Shown: piece after piece, positions 40,702 through 51,836 of the stretch | How positions within the stretch are numbered: the first letter of the stretch is position 1 | Layout of the letters: each line of letters begins with the position of its first letter | Notes under the pieces: model-generated | Told to the model about the DNA's origin: nothing | What the model saw: only the letters and a program-made list of their open reading frames with translations | Database searches by the model: none | Position numbers and translations under genes: made by a program | Source of the DNA: Pseudomonas syringae | GTDB taxonomy: Bacteria > Pseudomonadota > Gammaproteobacteria > Pseudomonadales > Pseudomonadaceae | Direction: 5' to 3' | DNA length: 64,000 bases | NCBI RefSeq assembly: GCF_023278085.1 | Contig: NZ_CP066265.1 | Location: 4,784,501-4,848,500 of the forward strand

Positions 40702-42246
40702 GTGAACCGGCCCACGCCCGTTAAAACCGATAATTTCTTCCTGCTCATCTTTCGTGCCCTGCGTCATCGCCGGATACCGATCGCTTTGCGCATTGCCAGC
40801 CATAACGTGATCCTGGTCGCCTTGGCGCTGGTGATCTACGCCGGTGTCATGGGGCTGCAGTTCAAGCAGGCCATGCATGAACAGGCTGATGCGCTGGGGC
40901 AGGCCCTGACGACCCAGACCGCCACCTCGGCCACCGAGCTGTTGGTGTCCAACGACATCCTCAGTCTCAACGTGCTTCTGGGCAATCTGGTCAAGAACCC
41001 GCTGGTGGCGCACGCCGCTATCTATAGCGTGGACAACCGTATTCTTGCGGAAGCCGGCCAGCGCCCGAAAAACGGGATTCTGGGTGAGGCGCAGGGGCTG
41101 TATGAAATCAAGATAACCTTCCAGGACACGATGGCGGGTCATCTGCGCATCAGCCTCGACATGTCGCAGTTCCAGCAGCCGATGACCATCAGCCTGCAAA
41201 GCATGGGCATTCTGGCCGGTATCCTGCTGGCACTCGCGCTGGCCCTGAGCCTGCGCCTGGGGCGGCATATCTCTACGCCGCTGATGCAGATGCGCATCTG
41301 GCTGCGCAACATCGACCCGTACACCCCGGCCACTGACCGTCAGGATGAGATCGGCGACCTTGCCCGTCAGTTGCGCACCTCGTTCGCGCCACCCGAGCCA
41401 GAGCCGCTGCCCGAGCCTGAAGCCGAATACGACGAACAGGATGATGACCCGTATCTGGAGCCGGAAGAAAAGCCTGCGCCAACGGTTTCGGTACGCACAC
41501 CCGCCGCCAGCGAGCCGAAGCCTCGCCTGCCAGCGCCGCCCGTGCAGCGTCGCATCGTTGCCGAAGAAGATGAAGAAGACGAGGAAGATCCGTTCGCGGA
41601 CCTGCGTGACACGTCAAGCAGCACACCGGCCGCGCGCCCCGCTGCCGCTTCTGCTGCTGTTCAGAGCGAGCCCCACGACAGCGCCGTGCTGGCCGTACAG
41701 CTTGGCGCGCAGGACCAGTTGCGCCGCCTGCCGCGTGCCCGTCTGACCGAACTGCTGCAACGTTATCGCGACTGCCTCGATCAGGCGGCTTCCCTGTACG
41801 AAGGCGAGCTGCACACCCTGAATGACGGCAGCACCCTGATGCTGTTCCACAGCCACGAAAGCGGCGAAGACTACCTGACCAATGCGATTTGCTGCGGCGA
41901 GCTGCTGCGGGCACTGAGTCATGCCTTGCAGATTGAAGTCGCAGACAGCGGCATCACCTTGCAACTGCAACTGGGCCTGACGCTGGGTGAAAACCTGAGC
42001 GATCTGAGTCAGATCGATCTGCTGCTGACCGAGACCGCTCAGGATGCATTGGCACTGTCACAGCACAGTCGCAACCTGCTGCTGGTAGAGCGGCGCATCA
42101 ACGATGATCCGCTGATCCGCCAACGCGCGCGCATCCGCCCCATCGCCAGCCCCGAAGGCGCCTGCTGCGTGGAACGCCTGATGGAGCCCTACCCGTCAAT
42201 GCTCGAACGGCAGCTGTCGCGCATGCATGAGACCAACAAGGTCTGA
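40702..42246 (+). CDS. AhpA/YtjB-like membrane protein with cyclase-like C-terminus
   Basis: 514 residues from GTG 40702, with AAAGAG about 9 bases upstream. Two membrane segments (about 35-52 and 165-187) bracket a periplasmic domain with DNRILAEAG and DTMAGHLRISLDM, followed by a short HAMP-like piece (STPLMQMRIWLRNIDPYTPATDRQDEIGDLARQL). Residues 228-325 are acidic, Pro-rich low complexity. Residues about 327-485 resemble a class III nucleotide cyclase fold: GELHTLNDGSTLMLFHS aligns with the usual Gly-Asp-x-x-Met-x-x-Phe segment, and ITLQLQLGLTLGE and TAQDALALSQ follow in the right order. The first metal Asp appears replaced, so catalysis is doubtful. It diverges from serB. Confidence 0.8.
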   Translation: MNRPTPVKTDNFFLLIFRALRHRRIPIALRIASHNVILVALALVIYAGVMGLQFKQAMHEQADALGQALTTQTATSATELLVSNDILSLNVLLGNLVKNPLVAHAAIYSVDNRILAEAGQRPKNGILGEAQGLYEIKITFQDTMAGHLRISLDMSQFQQPMTISLQSMGILAGILLALALALSLRLGRHISTPLMQMRIWLRNIDPYTPATDRQDEIGDLARQLRTSFAPPEPEPLPEPEAEYDEQDDDPYLEPEEKPAPTVSVRTPAASEPKPRLPAPPVQRRIVAEEDEEDEEDPFADLRDTSSSTPAARPAAASAAVQSEPHDSAVLAVQLGAQDQLRRLPRARLTELLQRYRDCLDQAASLYEGELHTLNDGSTLMLFHSHESGEDYLTNAICCGELLRALSHALQIEVADSGITLQLQLGLTLGENLSDLSQIDLLLTETAQDALALSQHSRNLLLVERRINDDPLIRQRARIRPIASPEGACCVERLMEPYPSMLERQLSRMHETNKV

Positions 42247-42321
42247 TAGACCAGGCTTCTCGTGCCCATGCTCTGCGTCAGATCCTGAATGCGCGTTGCA
42301 CCGCAGACCTGTGACGCGGAG
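42234..42321. repeat. First copy of 560-base-spaced direct repeat
   Basis: Begins with the last codons of the AhpA-like gene (caacaaggtctgat) and recurs with a constant offset of 560 at 42794-42881, at high identity. Another partial copy lies at 42579-42610. It ends at the palindrome gtgacgcggagcgtcac (42311-42327), locus c of the short-palindrome family. Confidence 0.85.
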
Positions 42322-42400
42322 CGTCACCCACGGCATTCCCACGCTGGAGCGTGAGGAACGATAGGTGTCCGAAAGAATACCTATAGTGCCCATGCTCCGC
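42311..42400. repeat. Short-palindrome repeat copy (locus c)
   Basis: gtgacgcggagcgtcac (42311-42327) and cacgctggagcgtg (42340-42353), then gaggaacgatag, then ctatagtgcccatgctccgc. The last segment reappears inverted at locus d near 55240. It lies between the convergent AhpA-like and PqiC-like genes. Confidence 0.75.
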
Positions 42401-42444
42401 GCTCAGCGTTATACACAGTCCGCTTTTGATTCTGGCCATAGGCC

Positions 42445-42534
42445 GTAGGAGCGAACTTGTTCGCGAAAACGGTATTCCAACACCAGAAAATGCATTGAAT
42501 ATACCCCCCTCTTCGCGGACAAGTCCGCTCCTAC
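42445..42534. repeat. REPIN 1 (inverted REP pair)
   Basis: gtaggagcgaacttgttcg at the left end and its imperfect inverse (ttcgcggacaagtccgc, then tcctac) at the right end can form a long cruciform. REP pairs of this kind are mobilised by RAYT transposases elsewhere in a genome. Confidence 0.8.
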
Positions 42535-42659
42535 GCCCTGCGGGCAGAAGCCTGATAAGGCACGTACTCAGGGTTCATCAACAAGGTCTGATGGACAAAG
42601 CTTCTCGTGCCCGCGCTCAGCGTTATACACAAGTCCGCTTTTGATTCTGGCCATAGGCC

Positions 42660-42749
42660 GTAGGAGCGAACTTGTTTGCGAAGACGGTATTTCAACACCG
42701 GAAAATGCATTGAATATACCGCCCTCTTCGCGGACAAGTCCGCTCCTAC
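42660..42749. repeat. REPIN 2 (inverted REP pair)
   Basis: Second REP pair, in the tandem copy of the 214-base unit. The left arm has a T-for-C change (cttgtttgcg) compared with REPIN 1; the right arm is identical. Confidence 0.8.
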
Positions 42750-42921
42750 GCCCTGCGGGCAGAAGCCTGATAAGGCACGTATTCCGGGTTCATCAACAAG
42801 GTCTGATGGACCAGGCTTCTCGTGCCCATGCTCCGCGCCAGACCCTGAATGCGCGTTGCACCGCAGACCTCTGACCCGGAACATCACGAAGGCCATTCTT
42901 AAAGAGGGCCATTCGCCCAGC

Positions 42922-42957
42922 CAACAAAAAGCCCGCATCGCTGCGGGCTTTTTGTTG
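42922..42957 (-). terminator. Terminator downstream of PqiC-like gene
   Basis: A 16-base perfect stem, caacaaaaagcccgca with tgcgggctttttgttg, around tcgc. Both ends have A or T runs, so it can work in either direction. It lies 22 bases past the lipoprotein stop. Confidence 0.9.
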
Positions 42958-42978
42958 TGGCAGATCCTGATGGCAGAC

Positions 42979-43677
42979 CTAGAAGCGGAACACTTCAAGA
43001 TCGGTCCGTATAGGGGACGCCAGCGGCATTCTTGGCTTGTCGGGCTCTTTGGCCTTCGCGACCGGGGCTTTCTTCGGCTCATCCAGTGGCTGCCAGGCAA
43101 TCGGTTTGATTGCCGTGCTGACCTGATCGACCAGGCGCTGCAAGAGCATACCTTGCGCCTTGACCTGATCGGCCGAGCTACCGGAATGGACCTGTTCAAG
43201 GTGCACCAGCCGGCTATCGCGCACATGGCCCTTGCGGTCCAGAAGGCGCCATTGCGCATCCAGAACGGCAGGCTGTCTGGCGCCGGAGTCCAGTCGTGTG
43301 ATCGACAATACAACCTGAACATCCGGGGTGAAATTGGCAACCGCAGGCGCCATCACGACGCGCTGGCTGTCCAGTTTCCAGGCCAGTTGCCGCAACAGCA
43401 ACTGGTCGATATCCGACGACAGATTGCCCGCCCAGCGCCCGTCGGGCGATACGGTCAAGGTGCCATCGGGCTGGCGTTGCAGAAGGGTTTCGCGTTGCAG
43501 ATAGTCGGCCACCGAAACAGGACCCAGCAATACTGCCAGACCGCTACTCTGTTTCGGCTGACCCGGCTCACCGCTATCGAGCTGATAAAGCGCGGTCGGC
43601 TGGCGCGAACTGCAACCAGCCAGACCCAGAACGCCAGTCATCAGCAAGATCAGGGGAAAACGTAAAAAATTCATCAT
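42979..43677 (-). CDS. PqiC family membrane-integrity lipoprotein
   Basis: 232 residues from ATG 43677 (MMNFLRFPLILLMTGVLGLAGCSS), with ggatggg upstream; ATG 43674 is equally possible. The lipobox LAGC makes the N-terminus a lipoprotein signal. The mature part has the DUF330/PqiC pattern, with TALYQLDS and then VLLGPVSVADYLQR and DIDQLLLRQLAWKL. PqiC normally works in the outer membrane with PqiB to move lipid across the periplasm. No pqiA or pqiB lies beside it, so here it is an orphan on the minus strand between the AhpA-like gene and parC. Confidence 0.85.
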   Translation of the reverse strand: MMNFLRFPLILLMTGVLGLAGCSSRQPTALYQLDSGEPGQPKQSSGLAVLLGPVSVADYLQRETLLQRQPDGTLTVSPDGRWAGNLSSDIDQLLLRQLAWKLDSQRVVMAPAVANFTPDVQVVLSITRLDSGARQPAVLDAQWRLLDRKGHVRDSRLVHLEQVHSGSSADQVKAQGMLLQRLVDQVSTAIKPIAWQPLDEPKKAPVAKAKEPDKPRMPLASPIRTDLEVFRF

Positions 43678-43857
43678 CCCATCCAAGTGGCCGTCCAGAG
43701 ACTGGCCACGGTATAAGTGCTTTCAAGACCCATGCAGGCACAGAGCCACGCATGCACCCCAAGACCTCATATCATCCGTGAATATGCATCGTGACTCCAG
43801 CGATTATGCATCGTACTTCATGGCAAAACGAAGAACACTGGTGCCAGATCAACGTTT

Positions 43858-46113
43858 TCAGCTATTTTCCACCAATAACGCGTCGACGCGCTGGAAGCCC
43901 CTTGGCAGCTTATTACCCCGTCTGCCCCGCTCACCCTTGTAATGTTCGAGATCCTCAGGTTTGAGCGAAAGCGTTCGTTTGCCCGCCTGAAGCACAAGCG
44001 TAGCGCCCTGCGCGATAACAGCCAGATCAGTTACATATTCTTCGCGACTGGCAACCCGCTCGCCCGGAATACCAATGATCTTGTTGCCCTTGCCTTTGCC
44101 CAATTGCGGCAGATCGCTTATCTTGAAGACCAGCAGGCGACCTTCGGTGGTCACCGCCGCCAGCCAGTTCTGCTCACGGTCAGGCACGGAGCGCGGCAGA
44201 ATCACCTTGGCGCCAGCCGGCAAGCTCAGCAGCGCTTTACCCGCCTTGTTCTTGGCCTGCAAATCTTCGCCTTTGACCACGAAACCGTAACCGGCGTCAG
44301 ACGCGATCACGTACAGCGCGTCGTCTTCCGGCATCAGTACGCACTCGAACGTCGCGCCCGGTGGCGGTTGCAGCTTGCCAGTCAACGGCTCGCCCTGCCC
44401 CCGTGCCGACGGCAAGGTGTGTGCAGGCACCGAGTAGCTGCGCCCGGTCGAGTCGATAAACACCGCAAACTGATTGGAACGGCCAATGGATGAGGTTTTG
44501 AAACCATCCCCCGCCTTGTAGGAAAGCCCCGTAGCGTCGATGTCATGACCTTTGGCGCAACGCACCCAGCCTTTTTCCGAGAGCACCACAGTGACCGGCT
44601 CGGTCGGCATCAGCTCGTTTTCAGACAGTGCCTTGGCCTCAGCCCTGGCGACGATAGGCGAACGGCGGTCGTCGCCGTAGGTTTCAGCGTCGGCGATCAG
44701 TTCGGCGCGAACCAGCTTGCGCAGCTTGGCCTCACTGCCCAACAAGGCTTGCAGTTTGGCTTGCTCCTTGCGCAAAGCATCCTGCTCGCTGCGCAGCTTC
44801 ATCTCTTCCAGACGCGCCAACTGACGCAGACGGGTGTCGAGAATGTAATCGGCCTGGATTTCGCTCAGGTCAAAGCGCGCAATCAGCTCGGCCTTGGGAT
44901 GCTCGGCGGTACGGATGATATGGATCACTTCATCCAGGTTCAGGTACGCCGTGAGCAAACCGTCCAACAGGTGCAGGCGATGCTCGACCTTGTCCAGACG
45001 GAATTGCAGACGACGACGCACCGTACCGATACGGAACGTCAGCCATTCGCTGAGCAGCGTCTTGAGGTTCTTGAGTTGCGGCTTGCCGTCCAGACCGATG
45101 ATGTTGATGTTCACCCGGTAGCTGGATTCCAGCTCGGTGGTGGCGAACAGATGCTGCATCAGTTCATCCAGCTCAACCCGGTTGGAGCGCGGGATGATCA
45201 CGATACGGCAAGGGTTTTCGTGGTCCGACTCGTCACGCAGGTCGGCAACCATCGGCAGCTTTTTGGCCTGCATCTGCGCGGCGATCTGCTCCAGCACCTT
45301 GGCACCGGACACCTGATGCGGCAGCGACGTGACGATAATGTCACCGTCCTCGATCCGGTAAACCGCCCGCATACGCACCGAACCACGACCGGTTTCGTAG
45401 ATTTTCAGCAGGTCGGCGCGCGGGGTGATGATTTCCGCTTCGGTAGGATAATCCGGCCCGAGAATGTGCTCGCACAGCTCGGGGATCGTCGCCTTCGGGT
45501 CGTCCAGCAAACGCACGCAAGCGCTGGCGACTTCGCGCAGGTTGTGCGGCGGAACGTCAGTGGCCATGCCCACGGCAATGCCGGTGGTGCCATTGAGCAG
45601 AATATTCGGCAACCGCGCAGGCAAAACCGCCGGTTCGTCGAGTGTGCCGTCAAAGTTCGGCACCCAGTCTGCGGTGCCCTGGCCCAGCTCGCTGAGCAGC
45701 ACTTCGGAATAGCGCGACAGACGCGCCTCGGTGTAACGCATGGCGGCGAAGGACTTGGGATCATCCGGCGCACCCCAGTTGCCCTGCCCGTCCACCAGCG
45801 TGTAGCGATAGCTGAACGGCTGAGCCATCAGCACCATGGCTTCATAGCAGGCCGAGTCGCCGTGCGGATGAAATTTGCCGAGCACGTCACCGACAGTACG
45901 CGCCGACTTCTTGTGCTTGGCGTCAGCGCCCAGGCCCAGCTCGCTCATCGCATAGATGATGCGCCGCTGTACCGGCTTCAGGCCGTCGCCGATGTGCGGC
46001 AAGGCACGGTCCATGATCACGTACATGGAGTAGTTGAGGTAGGCCTGTTCGGTGAAGTCCGCCAGTGATCGGCGTTCTACGCCATCCAGGCTGAGGTCAA
46101 GGGAGTCGCTCAT
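43858..46113 (-). CDS. parC: DNA topoisomerase IV subunit A
   Basis: 751 residues. The active-site Tyr127 is in [10 protein letters not shown]. The quinolone region has Ser87 and Glu91 ([12 protein letters not shown]), the unmutated states. The GyrA-like catalytic core covers about 1-480 ([17 protein letters not shown]) and the C-terminal beta-pinwheel follows. With ParE it decatenates daughter chromosomes. It lies 10 bases after the aspartic protease gene on the minus strand, part of a run with parE. Confidence 0.97.
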   Translation of the reverse strand: MSDSLDLSLDGVERRSLADFTEQAYLNYSMYVIMDRALPHIGDGLKPVQRRIIYAMSELGLGADAKHKKSARTVGDVLGKFHPHGDSACYEAMVLMAQPFSYRYTLVDGQGNWGAPDDPKSFAAMRYTEARLSRYSEVLLSELGQGTADWVPNFDGTLDEPAVLPARLPNILLNGTTGIAVGMATDVPPHNLREVASACVRLLDDPKATIPELCEHILGPDYPTEAEIITPRADLLKIYETGRGSVRMRAVYRIEDGDIIVTSLPHQVSGAKVLEQIAAQMQAKKLPMVADLRDESDHENPCRIVIIPRSNRVELDELMQHLFATTELESSYRVNINIIGLDGKPQLKNLKTLLSEWLTFRIGTVRRRLQFRLDKVEHRLHLLDGLLTAYLNLDEVIHIIRTAEHPKAELIARFDLSEIQADYILDTRLRQLARLEEMKLRSEQDALRKEQAKLQALLGSEAKLRKLVRAELIADAETYGDDRRSPIVARAEAKALSENELMPTEPVTVVLSEKGWVRCAKGHDIDATGLSYKAGDGFKTSSIGRSNQFAVFIDSTGRSYSVPAHTLPSARGQGEPLTGKLQPPPGATFECVLMPEDDALYVIASDAGYGFVVKGEDLQAKNKAGKALLSLPAGAKVILPRSVPDREQNWLAAVTTEGRLLVFKISDLPQLGKGKGNKIIGIPGERVASREEYVTDLAVIAQGATLVLQAGKRTLSLKPEDLEHYKGERGRRGNKLPRGFQRVDALLVENS

Positions 46114-46123
46114 GCGGGCCTCA

Positions 46124-46657
46124 TTATTTCGTTGACTGGCGCAGCAGCAAGTTGCCGCCGCGCTGTGTGAATTCGAGTTGTTTCATTGCGCTCATGCCGA
46201 GCAGCACCTGTTCGCCTTCCAGACCAGGTGCTACCAGCGCACGCACGTTGCTTAAAACAATATCGCCCAGCTGCAGGCGGTCCAGCGTGGTACGAAAGCC
46301 CTGGCTATTGCCGTTGGCGGTGCTGACCGTGACCGGCAGGCCGCGCTTCAGGCCAAGGCTGTCGGCCATCTCACCGGGAATGGCGACGTCGGTCGCCCCG
46401 GTGTCGATCATGAGTTCCACCGTCCGGCCATTGATCTGACCGGTACTGACAAAGTGCCCCTGACGATTGCCTGCCAGTTGCACTTCTATATAGCCGTCAC
46501 CGTGTTGCGAGGTGACTACTGCGTTAGGGTTCTGCTGCTTGTCTTCCCAACTGCCGAAAAAGCGCGTCGCCAGAAACAGACCGGCCGCCCAGGCCACGAG
46601 CATCAGTACCTTGCCAGCGCGCCTGCCGGGCTGCGGCTGATGTGCTGGCTGACTCAC
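46124..46657 (-). CDS. Retropepsin-like aspartic protease, membrane anchored
   Basis: 177 residues. A single hydrophobic segment (about 16-33, [19 protein letters not shown]) anchors the N-terminus. The catalytic motif [12 protein letters not shown] carries Asp85, and the C-terminal flap region has [11 protein letters not shown]. This is the clan AA (TIGR02281-like) single-domain protease and would act as a dimer, probably on the periplasmic side. The substrate is unknown. The start overlaps the end of the upstream esterase gene by four bases, and parC follows by 10, so expression is likely shared. Confidence 0.87.
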   Translation of the reverse strand: MSQPAHQPQPGRRAGKVLMLVAWAAGLFLATRFFGSWEDKQQNPNAVVTSQHGDGYIEVQLAGNRQGHFVSTGQINGRTVELMIDTGATDVAIPGEMADSLGLKRGLPVTVSTANGNSQGFRTTLDRLQLGDIVLSNVRALVAPGLEGEQVLLGMSAMKQLEFTQRGGNLLLRQSTK

Positions 46658-47642
46658 TGACCCTCGCTCCAGCCCGCTTTCGGCGCAGCAAAACGCCAGA
46701 CAATCGGGCGTTTTTCACCGTCGGCACGCGCACCGAAGTTATTGTCGATGCCAATCCAGGCACCGCTCTCATCCACCACCAGCGCTTCCGTCAGGCCATA
46801 AGGTTGATCGTAACGGCGCGAAGGCAGCATGGCCTCTTTGGCGAACGACCAGCAACGTTCAACCTGCCCGGTCTGCAGGTCACGCCGACAGATGCGATAC
46901 ACCGCACGTTCCAGCGTGAACAGCTTGCCGTTGTACAGCGACAGATCAGAAAAATCCGTGGACACCTTTTTGCTGCCCTGCTCTGCCGGCAACGTGTCCA
47001 GACCGGATTCAGACAGCAGCACACAGCTTTGCCCGCAGTTCCAGCGATTCTGGTCACGCCTGACCACCAGCAAGCCGCGTTTCTCGCGCTCGGCAGCCAG
47101 CCAGATGCGGTCACCTGCGGCATTCACGGCGATGCCTTCGAAAATCGCGTTGAAGTGTTGCAACATGCCTTGCGCACGCGCCTGCTCGATCAGCTCTTTA
47201 GGCAGCGGCAACCACGAAGGCGGGCCACTGACCGGAACCTTGAGAACCGTGCCGTAGGCTTCGCTGATCAGGTAGCGATTACCGGCAGCGTCACAACTGA
47301 CACCTTCGAAATCCAGGTTGCCACCACGCACCACCGCTGACAGGCCCGCCATCGAGCGCAGATTCAGCGGCAGGTCACTCTGCGGTGCCGGAGCCTCGAT
47401 GGCGTGTGGCTCGGCCTTCCAGGTGTTTTCCGACACATCAAGACTGTAAAGCAGGTTGTCGTCGCGGTCGGAAACCGTCCATAGCCGACCATTGCACATG
47501 GCCAGCCCGGACAGATTGCCGCCGACCATGCCCTCCACCGGATGCTCGGATTGCAGCTTCAGGCCCTCGATCGGCGCGGCGAAAACCGCCACGCCTGTAG
47601 ACGCCAGAACAGTAAAGACCAGCGTTGCGAGCCAGGCTCGCA

Positions 47643-47643
<1 letters not shown>
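46654..47643 (-). CDS. Secreted phytase-like esterase (esterase-like activity of phytase family)
   Basis: 329 residues from ATG 47643, overlapping the parE stop by one base (TGATG). A cleavable signal peptide is clear (RAWLATLVFTVLASTGVAVFA). The rest forms a beta-propeller-like pattern with repeated segments such as LSGLAMCNGRLWTVSDRDDN and IFEGIAVNAAGDRIWLAAEREKRG. The family is named for similarity to phytase beta-propellers; activity here is unproven. It is exported to the periplasm. It lies between parE and the aspartic protease, as in P. aeruginosa. Confidence 0.82.
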
Positions 47644-49556
<1,913 letters not shown>

Positions 49557-49618
49557 TTATCAATCTTTCATGGAATTTCGGGATTCAATGTTCTTGCATT
49601 CATGTGACCGGGCATCGA

Positions 49619-50224
49619 TCACTTGATCGTTTGCAGCAGGCCGGGTGCAAAACCGGCAAAACCCAACAGCGCAGGCAAGCGCTCGGCAAAACCCTGAAAG
49701 CTATGGTCGCCGCCCGCCTGGATGCGCAAGGCACAGGCCCGGTAAAACGTCTCGGCGCGCCGGTAATCGAGCGTTTCGTCTCCGGTCTGCAACCACACCT
49801 GAAACTGCTGCGGGTCTTGCGGAGCGGGTACTTCCAGCTCGGCCAGTGCGCGAATGTGGTCTTCGGTCAGTTGCCATTGCTCGCCGGTATACAGATTCTG
49901 CTGCATGCCGAGAAACCCGTCGAACAGTTGATGCGGATTGACCGCCGGGTTGATCAGCACAGCCTTGAGACCGTGGCGCTGCGCCAAATGAGTCGCATAG
50001 TAGCCGCCGAGGGAGCTGCCGACCAGTAATGGCCGCCCCAGCTCGACAATGGCGGACTCAAGCTGAAGCATGGCCTGACGCGGATGGTGATGCAGCTCAG
50101 GAACCTGTAGCCGGTCGGCCAGCACCAACGAGGTCATCAGCGCAATCAGTTGACGGGCCTTTACTGACTGGGCCGAACTGTTCAGGCCATGGATATACAG
50201 CAATGCAGGTGTGTCGCTGATCAC
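49619..50224 (-). CDS. YqiA/YcfP family alpha/beta-fold esterase
   Basis: 201 residues. The nucleophile elbow is LLVGSSLGGYYATHLAQ. An early oxyanion segment LLYIHGLNSS and the late QAGGDHSFQGF (likely catalytic His) complete a hydrolase triad. GGGAG lies 10 bases upstream of ATG 50224. YqiA is a short-chain esterase in E. coli with unknown physiological substrate; the cpdA-yqiA-parE order is shared with enterobacteria. It starts 88 bases after cpdA and ends 71 bases before parE. Confidence 0.88.
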   Translation of the reverse strand: MISDTPALLYIHGLNSSAQSVKARQLIALMTSLVLADRLQVPELHHHPRQAMLQLESAIVELGRPLLVGSSLGGYYATHLAQRHGLKAVLINPAVNPHQLFDGFLGMQQNLYTGEQWQLTEDHIRALAELEVPAPQDPQQFQVWLQTGDETLDYRRAETFYRACALRIQAGGDHSFQGFAERLPALLGFAGFAPGLLQTIK

Positions 50225-50312
50225 GCTGTCGCTCCCGAGTGCGGTGCAAAGCCGTGCAGTTTACAGGGACTCAGGCTACAACACCTCACCGCAAACGTGT
50301 CGAACGGCTCAT

Positions 50313-51119
50313 TTAATAGCCAGTGCCACTCTCGTCGACCTCAAACAGCATACCGGTGACCCTGGATACCCCGGTTTCCAGCCCTCCATCGTCGTGCAGC
50401 CGCAACCAGCGATAGCCCGGCGCCGAGGTGTCTACCTTGAAATCCGCGCTGCCCGGTGCGAACTGAATGCAGGTCGACGGCGACGCCAGCAGGCGCACGC
50501 CATTACGCATCTGGTCATACTCCTGATGCACATGCCCCCACAGCACAGCCTTGACCTGCGCAAATCGATCCAGCGCCGCAAACAATGCATCGGCATTGCG
50601 CAGACCGATGGGCGCCATCCATTCGCAGCCAATGGCCACCGGATGATGGTGCAGACAGACCAGATGATGGCGGTCAGGCGCTTCACTCAACGATTGTTCC
50701 AGCAACTGCAATTGCTGCGCGGCCAGAAAACCCGGCACCGAGCCGGGCACCGCCGAATCGAGCAGCGTGACGCGCCACTGGCCAACATCGACAATCGGGT
50801 CCAGCAGCCCGAGACGCTGCGCGACATACTCCATTTGCGGCAATTCGTCGTGATTACCGGCAAACCAGCGCACTGGCGCATGAATCCGCGCACTCGTCCG
50901 GCGAAACGCCTCATACGACTCGACGCTGCCATCCTGGGAAATATCCCCGCTGGCCACCACCAGATCCACCTGCGGCTGCTCGGCCAGCACCCGATCAACG
51001 ACTTTTTCCAGACTGGCGCGGGTGCTCATGCCCAGCAATGCCCCGTCCGCCTCGGCGAACAGGTGGCTGTCGGATAACTGCACCAGCAAAACTGACGATG
51101 AAGGGGCTGCGCTCGGCAA
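50313..51119 (-). CDS. cpdA: 3',5'-cyclic-AMP phosphodiesterase CpdA
   Basis: 268 residues from a TTG at 51119 (MPSAAPSSSVLLVQLSDSHLF), preferred because GGGAG lies 5-6 bases upstream; an ATG at 51164 gives 15 more residues but has no ribosome site. The calcineurin-like metal motifs are all present: QLSDSHLF, ASGDISQDGS, AGNHDE, HHHPVAIG and WGHVHQEY. It hydrolyses cAMP and so tunes the Vfr/CRP response. The upstream small membrane-protein gene is 87 bases away on the same strand. Confidence 0.93.
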   Translation of the reverse strand: MPSAAPSSSVLLVQLSDSHLFAEADGALLGMSTRASLEKVVDRVLAEQPQVDLVVASGDISQDGSVESYEAFRRTSARIHAPVRWFAGNHDELPQMEYVAQRLGLLDPIVDVGQWRVTLLDSAVPGSVPGFLAAQQLQLLEQSLSEAPDRHHLVCLHHHPVAIGCEWMAPIGLRNADALFAALDRFAQVKAVLWGHVHQEYDQMRNGVRLLASPSTCIQFAPGSADFKVDTSAPGYRWLRLHDDGGLETGVSRVTGMLFEVDESGTGY

Positions 51120-51206
51120 GGGTGTCTCCCAGGGAGGATTCAGCGCGATTATGTGATGTGGCAACGAGCGGGTAAACCGGGAATGTGGTCGCGGGTGAGC
51201 ATTTGG

Positions 51207-51569
51207 TCACATTTGCTGATTCGCTCGACGCTTGAGCGCAATGGAAGCAATAAGACCCGCCAGCACCATCCCCGCCAGTCCTGCACTCAGCAGATAGCTT
51301 AGAGCGTATTCATAAGGCATGCCGGGCCAGATATAGCCTGCCAGCAAAAGCACTGAAACAATGCCGAGAATCATTCCTCCCAACCCGGCCAGATGAACGG
51401 TCCACGGCATAACCCTCAGAGACAAAACACCGATCACCGCGCCGATCATGGCCGCATACAGGGAATGTTCCCAACGCAGAGCGCTGCCCAGCAAGGTGAT
51501 CAAGCCGAGATAGAGGAAAAGACCGAACGTAATGCCCGAGATGCACGCTAACGGACGCCAGTCAGTCAT
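51207..51569 (-). CDS. Small four-helix membrane protein, function unknown
   Basis: 120 residues that are almost entirely hydrophobic, with four likely membrane segments (about 8-28, 36-54, 60-82 and 90-112). The polar tail is KRRANQQM. AAGGTGG lies about 6 bases before ATG 51569, and the composition (Leu, Gly, Ala) looks like a real membrane protein. I do not recognise a family. It stands between the DUF1249 gene and cpdA on the minus strand, and I do not recall it in the P. aeruginosa arrangement. A chance frame is possible but less likely given the ribosome site. Confidence 0.55.
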   Translation of the reverse strand: MTDWRPLACISGITFGLFLYLGLITLLGSALRWEHSLYAAMIGAVIGVLSLRVMPWTVHLAGLGGMILGIVSVLLLAGYIWPGMPYEYALSYLLSAGLAGMVLAGLIASIALKRRANQQM

Positions 51570-51836
51570 TTACCGCCACCTTGCGGAGCAGGAAACAATC
51601 CGACAGACATTCAGTGGGGATGCTTAAGTGGCTCATTCGTCATACCTGCAAATCAATTCAGGCCGAATGTAAGGCATGCAGCGGCAAATCCAAGGTGCTG
51701 CGACATTTTCAGAAACGACCTACACGATCGAAGCTTACTCACTGTCAGCTGATACGACTTTTCACCAAGCAGCGGGAGAAAAACTCAGAGCGAAGCGACG
51801 AAGGCGTCGCGAGATAACAACTGAAAAAAGGGGGAG
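51570..51836. other. Gap between DUF1249 gene and small membrane-protein gene
   Basis: This 267-base stretch has lower GC than its surroundings and no coding frame I can support. One hairpin, gcgacg-aagg-cgtcgc (51795-51810), followed on the minus strand after ten bases by a T run, may weakly terminate the nudF-DUF1249 transcript. The promoter of the small membrane protein should lie at its left end. Confidence 0.4.

Larger units (their letters stand above)
42397..42825. repeat. Tandem duplication of a 214-base unit, each carrying a REPIN
   Basis: Copy 1 is 42397-42610 and copy 2 is 42611-42825, head to tail, differing by a one-base insertion and about ten substitutions. Each copy contains a pair of inverted REP sequences (42445-42534 and 42660-42749) of the pseudomonad type with gtaggagcg arms and a cttgttcgcg or aagtccgctcctac end. 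Each copy ends in a fragment that repeats the AhpA-like gene stop region (caacaaggtctgatgg). No open reading frame worth calling. With flanks it makes up most of the 730-base gap before the PqiC-like gene. Confidence 0.9.

Noticed and set aside
42397..42825. Possible insertion sequence
   Set aside because: No transposase frame and no target duplication; it is a non-coding REPIN-bearing tandem repeat.
42676..43665. Plus-strand 329-codon frame
   Set aside because: It is antisense to the PqiC-like lipoprotein and begins in repeats.
44545..46068. Plus-strand 507-codon open frame
   Set aside because: Antisense to parC, with no recognisable domain.
51581..51817. Plus-strand 78-codon frame in the low-GC gap
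   Set aside because: No ribosome site or family match; Lys/Arg/Ser-rich composition looks random.
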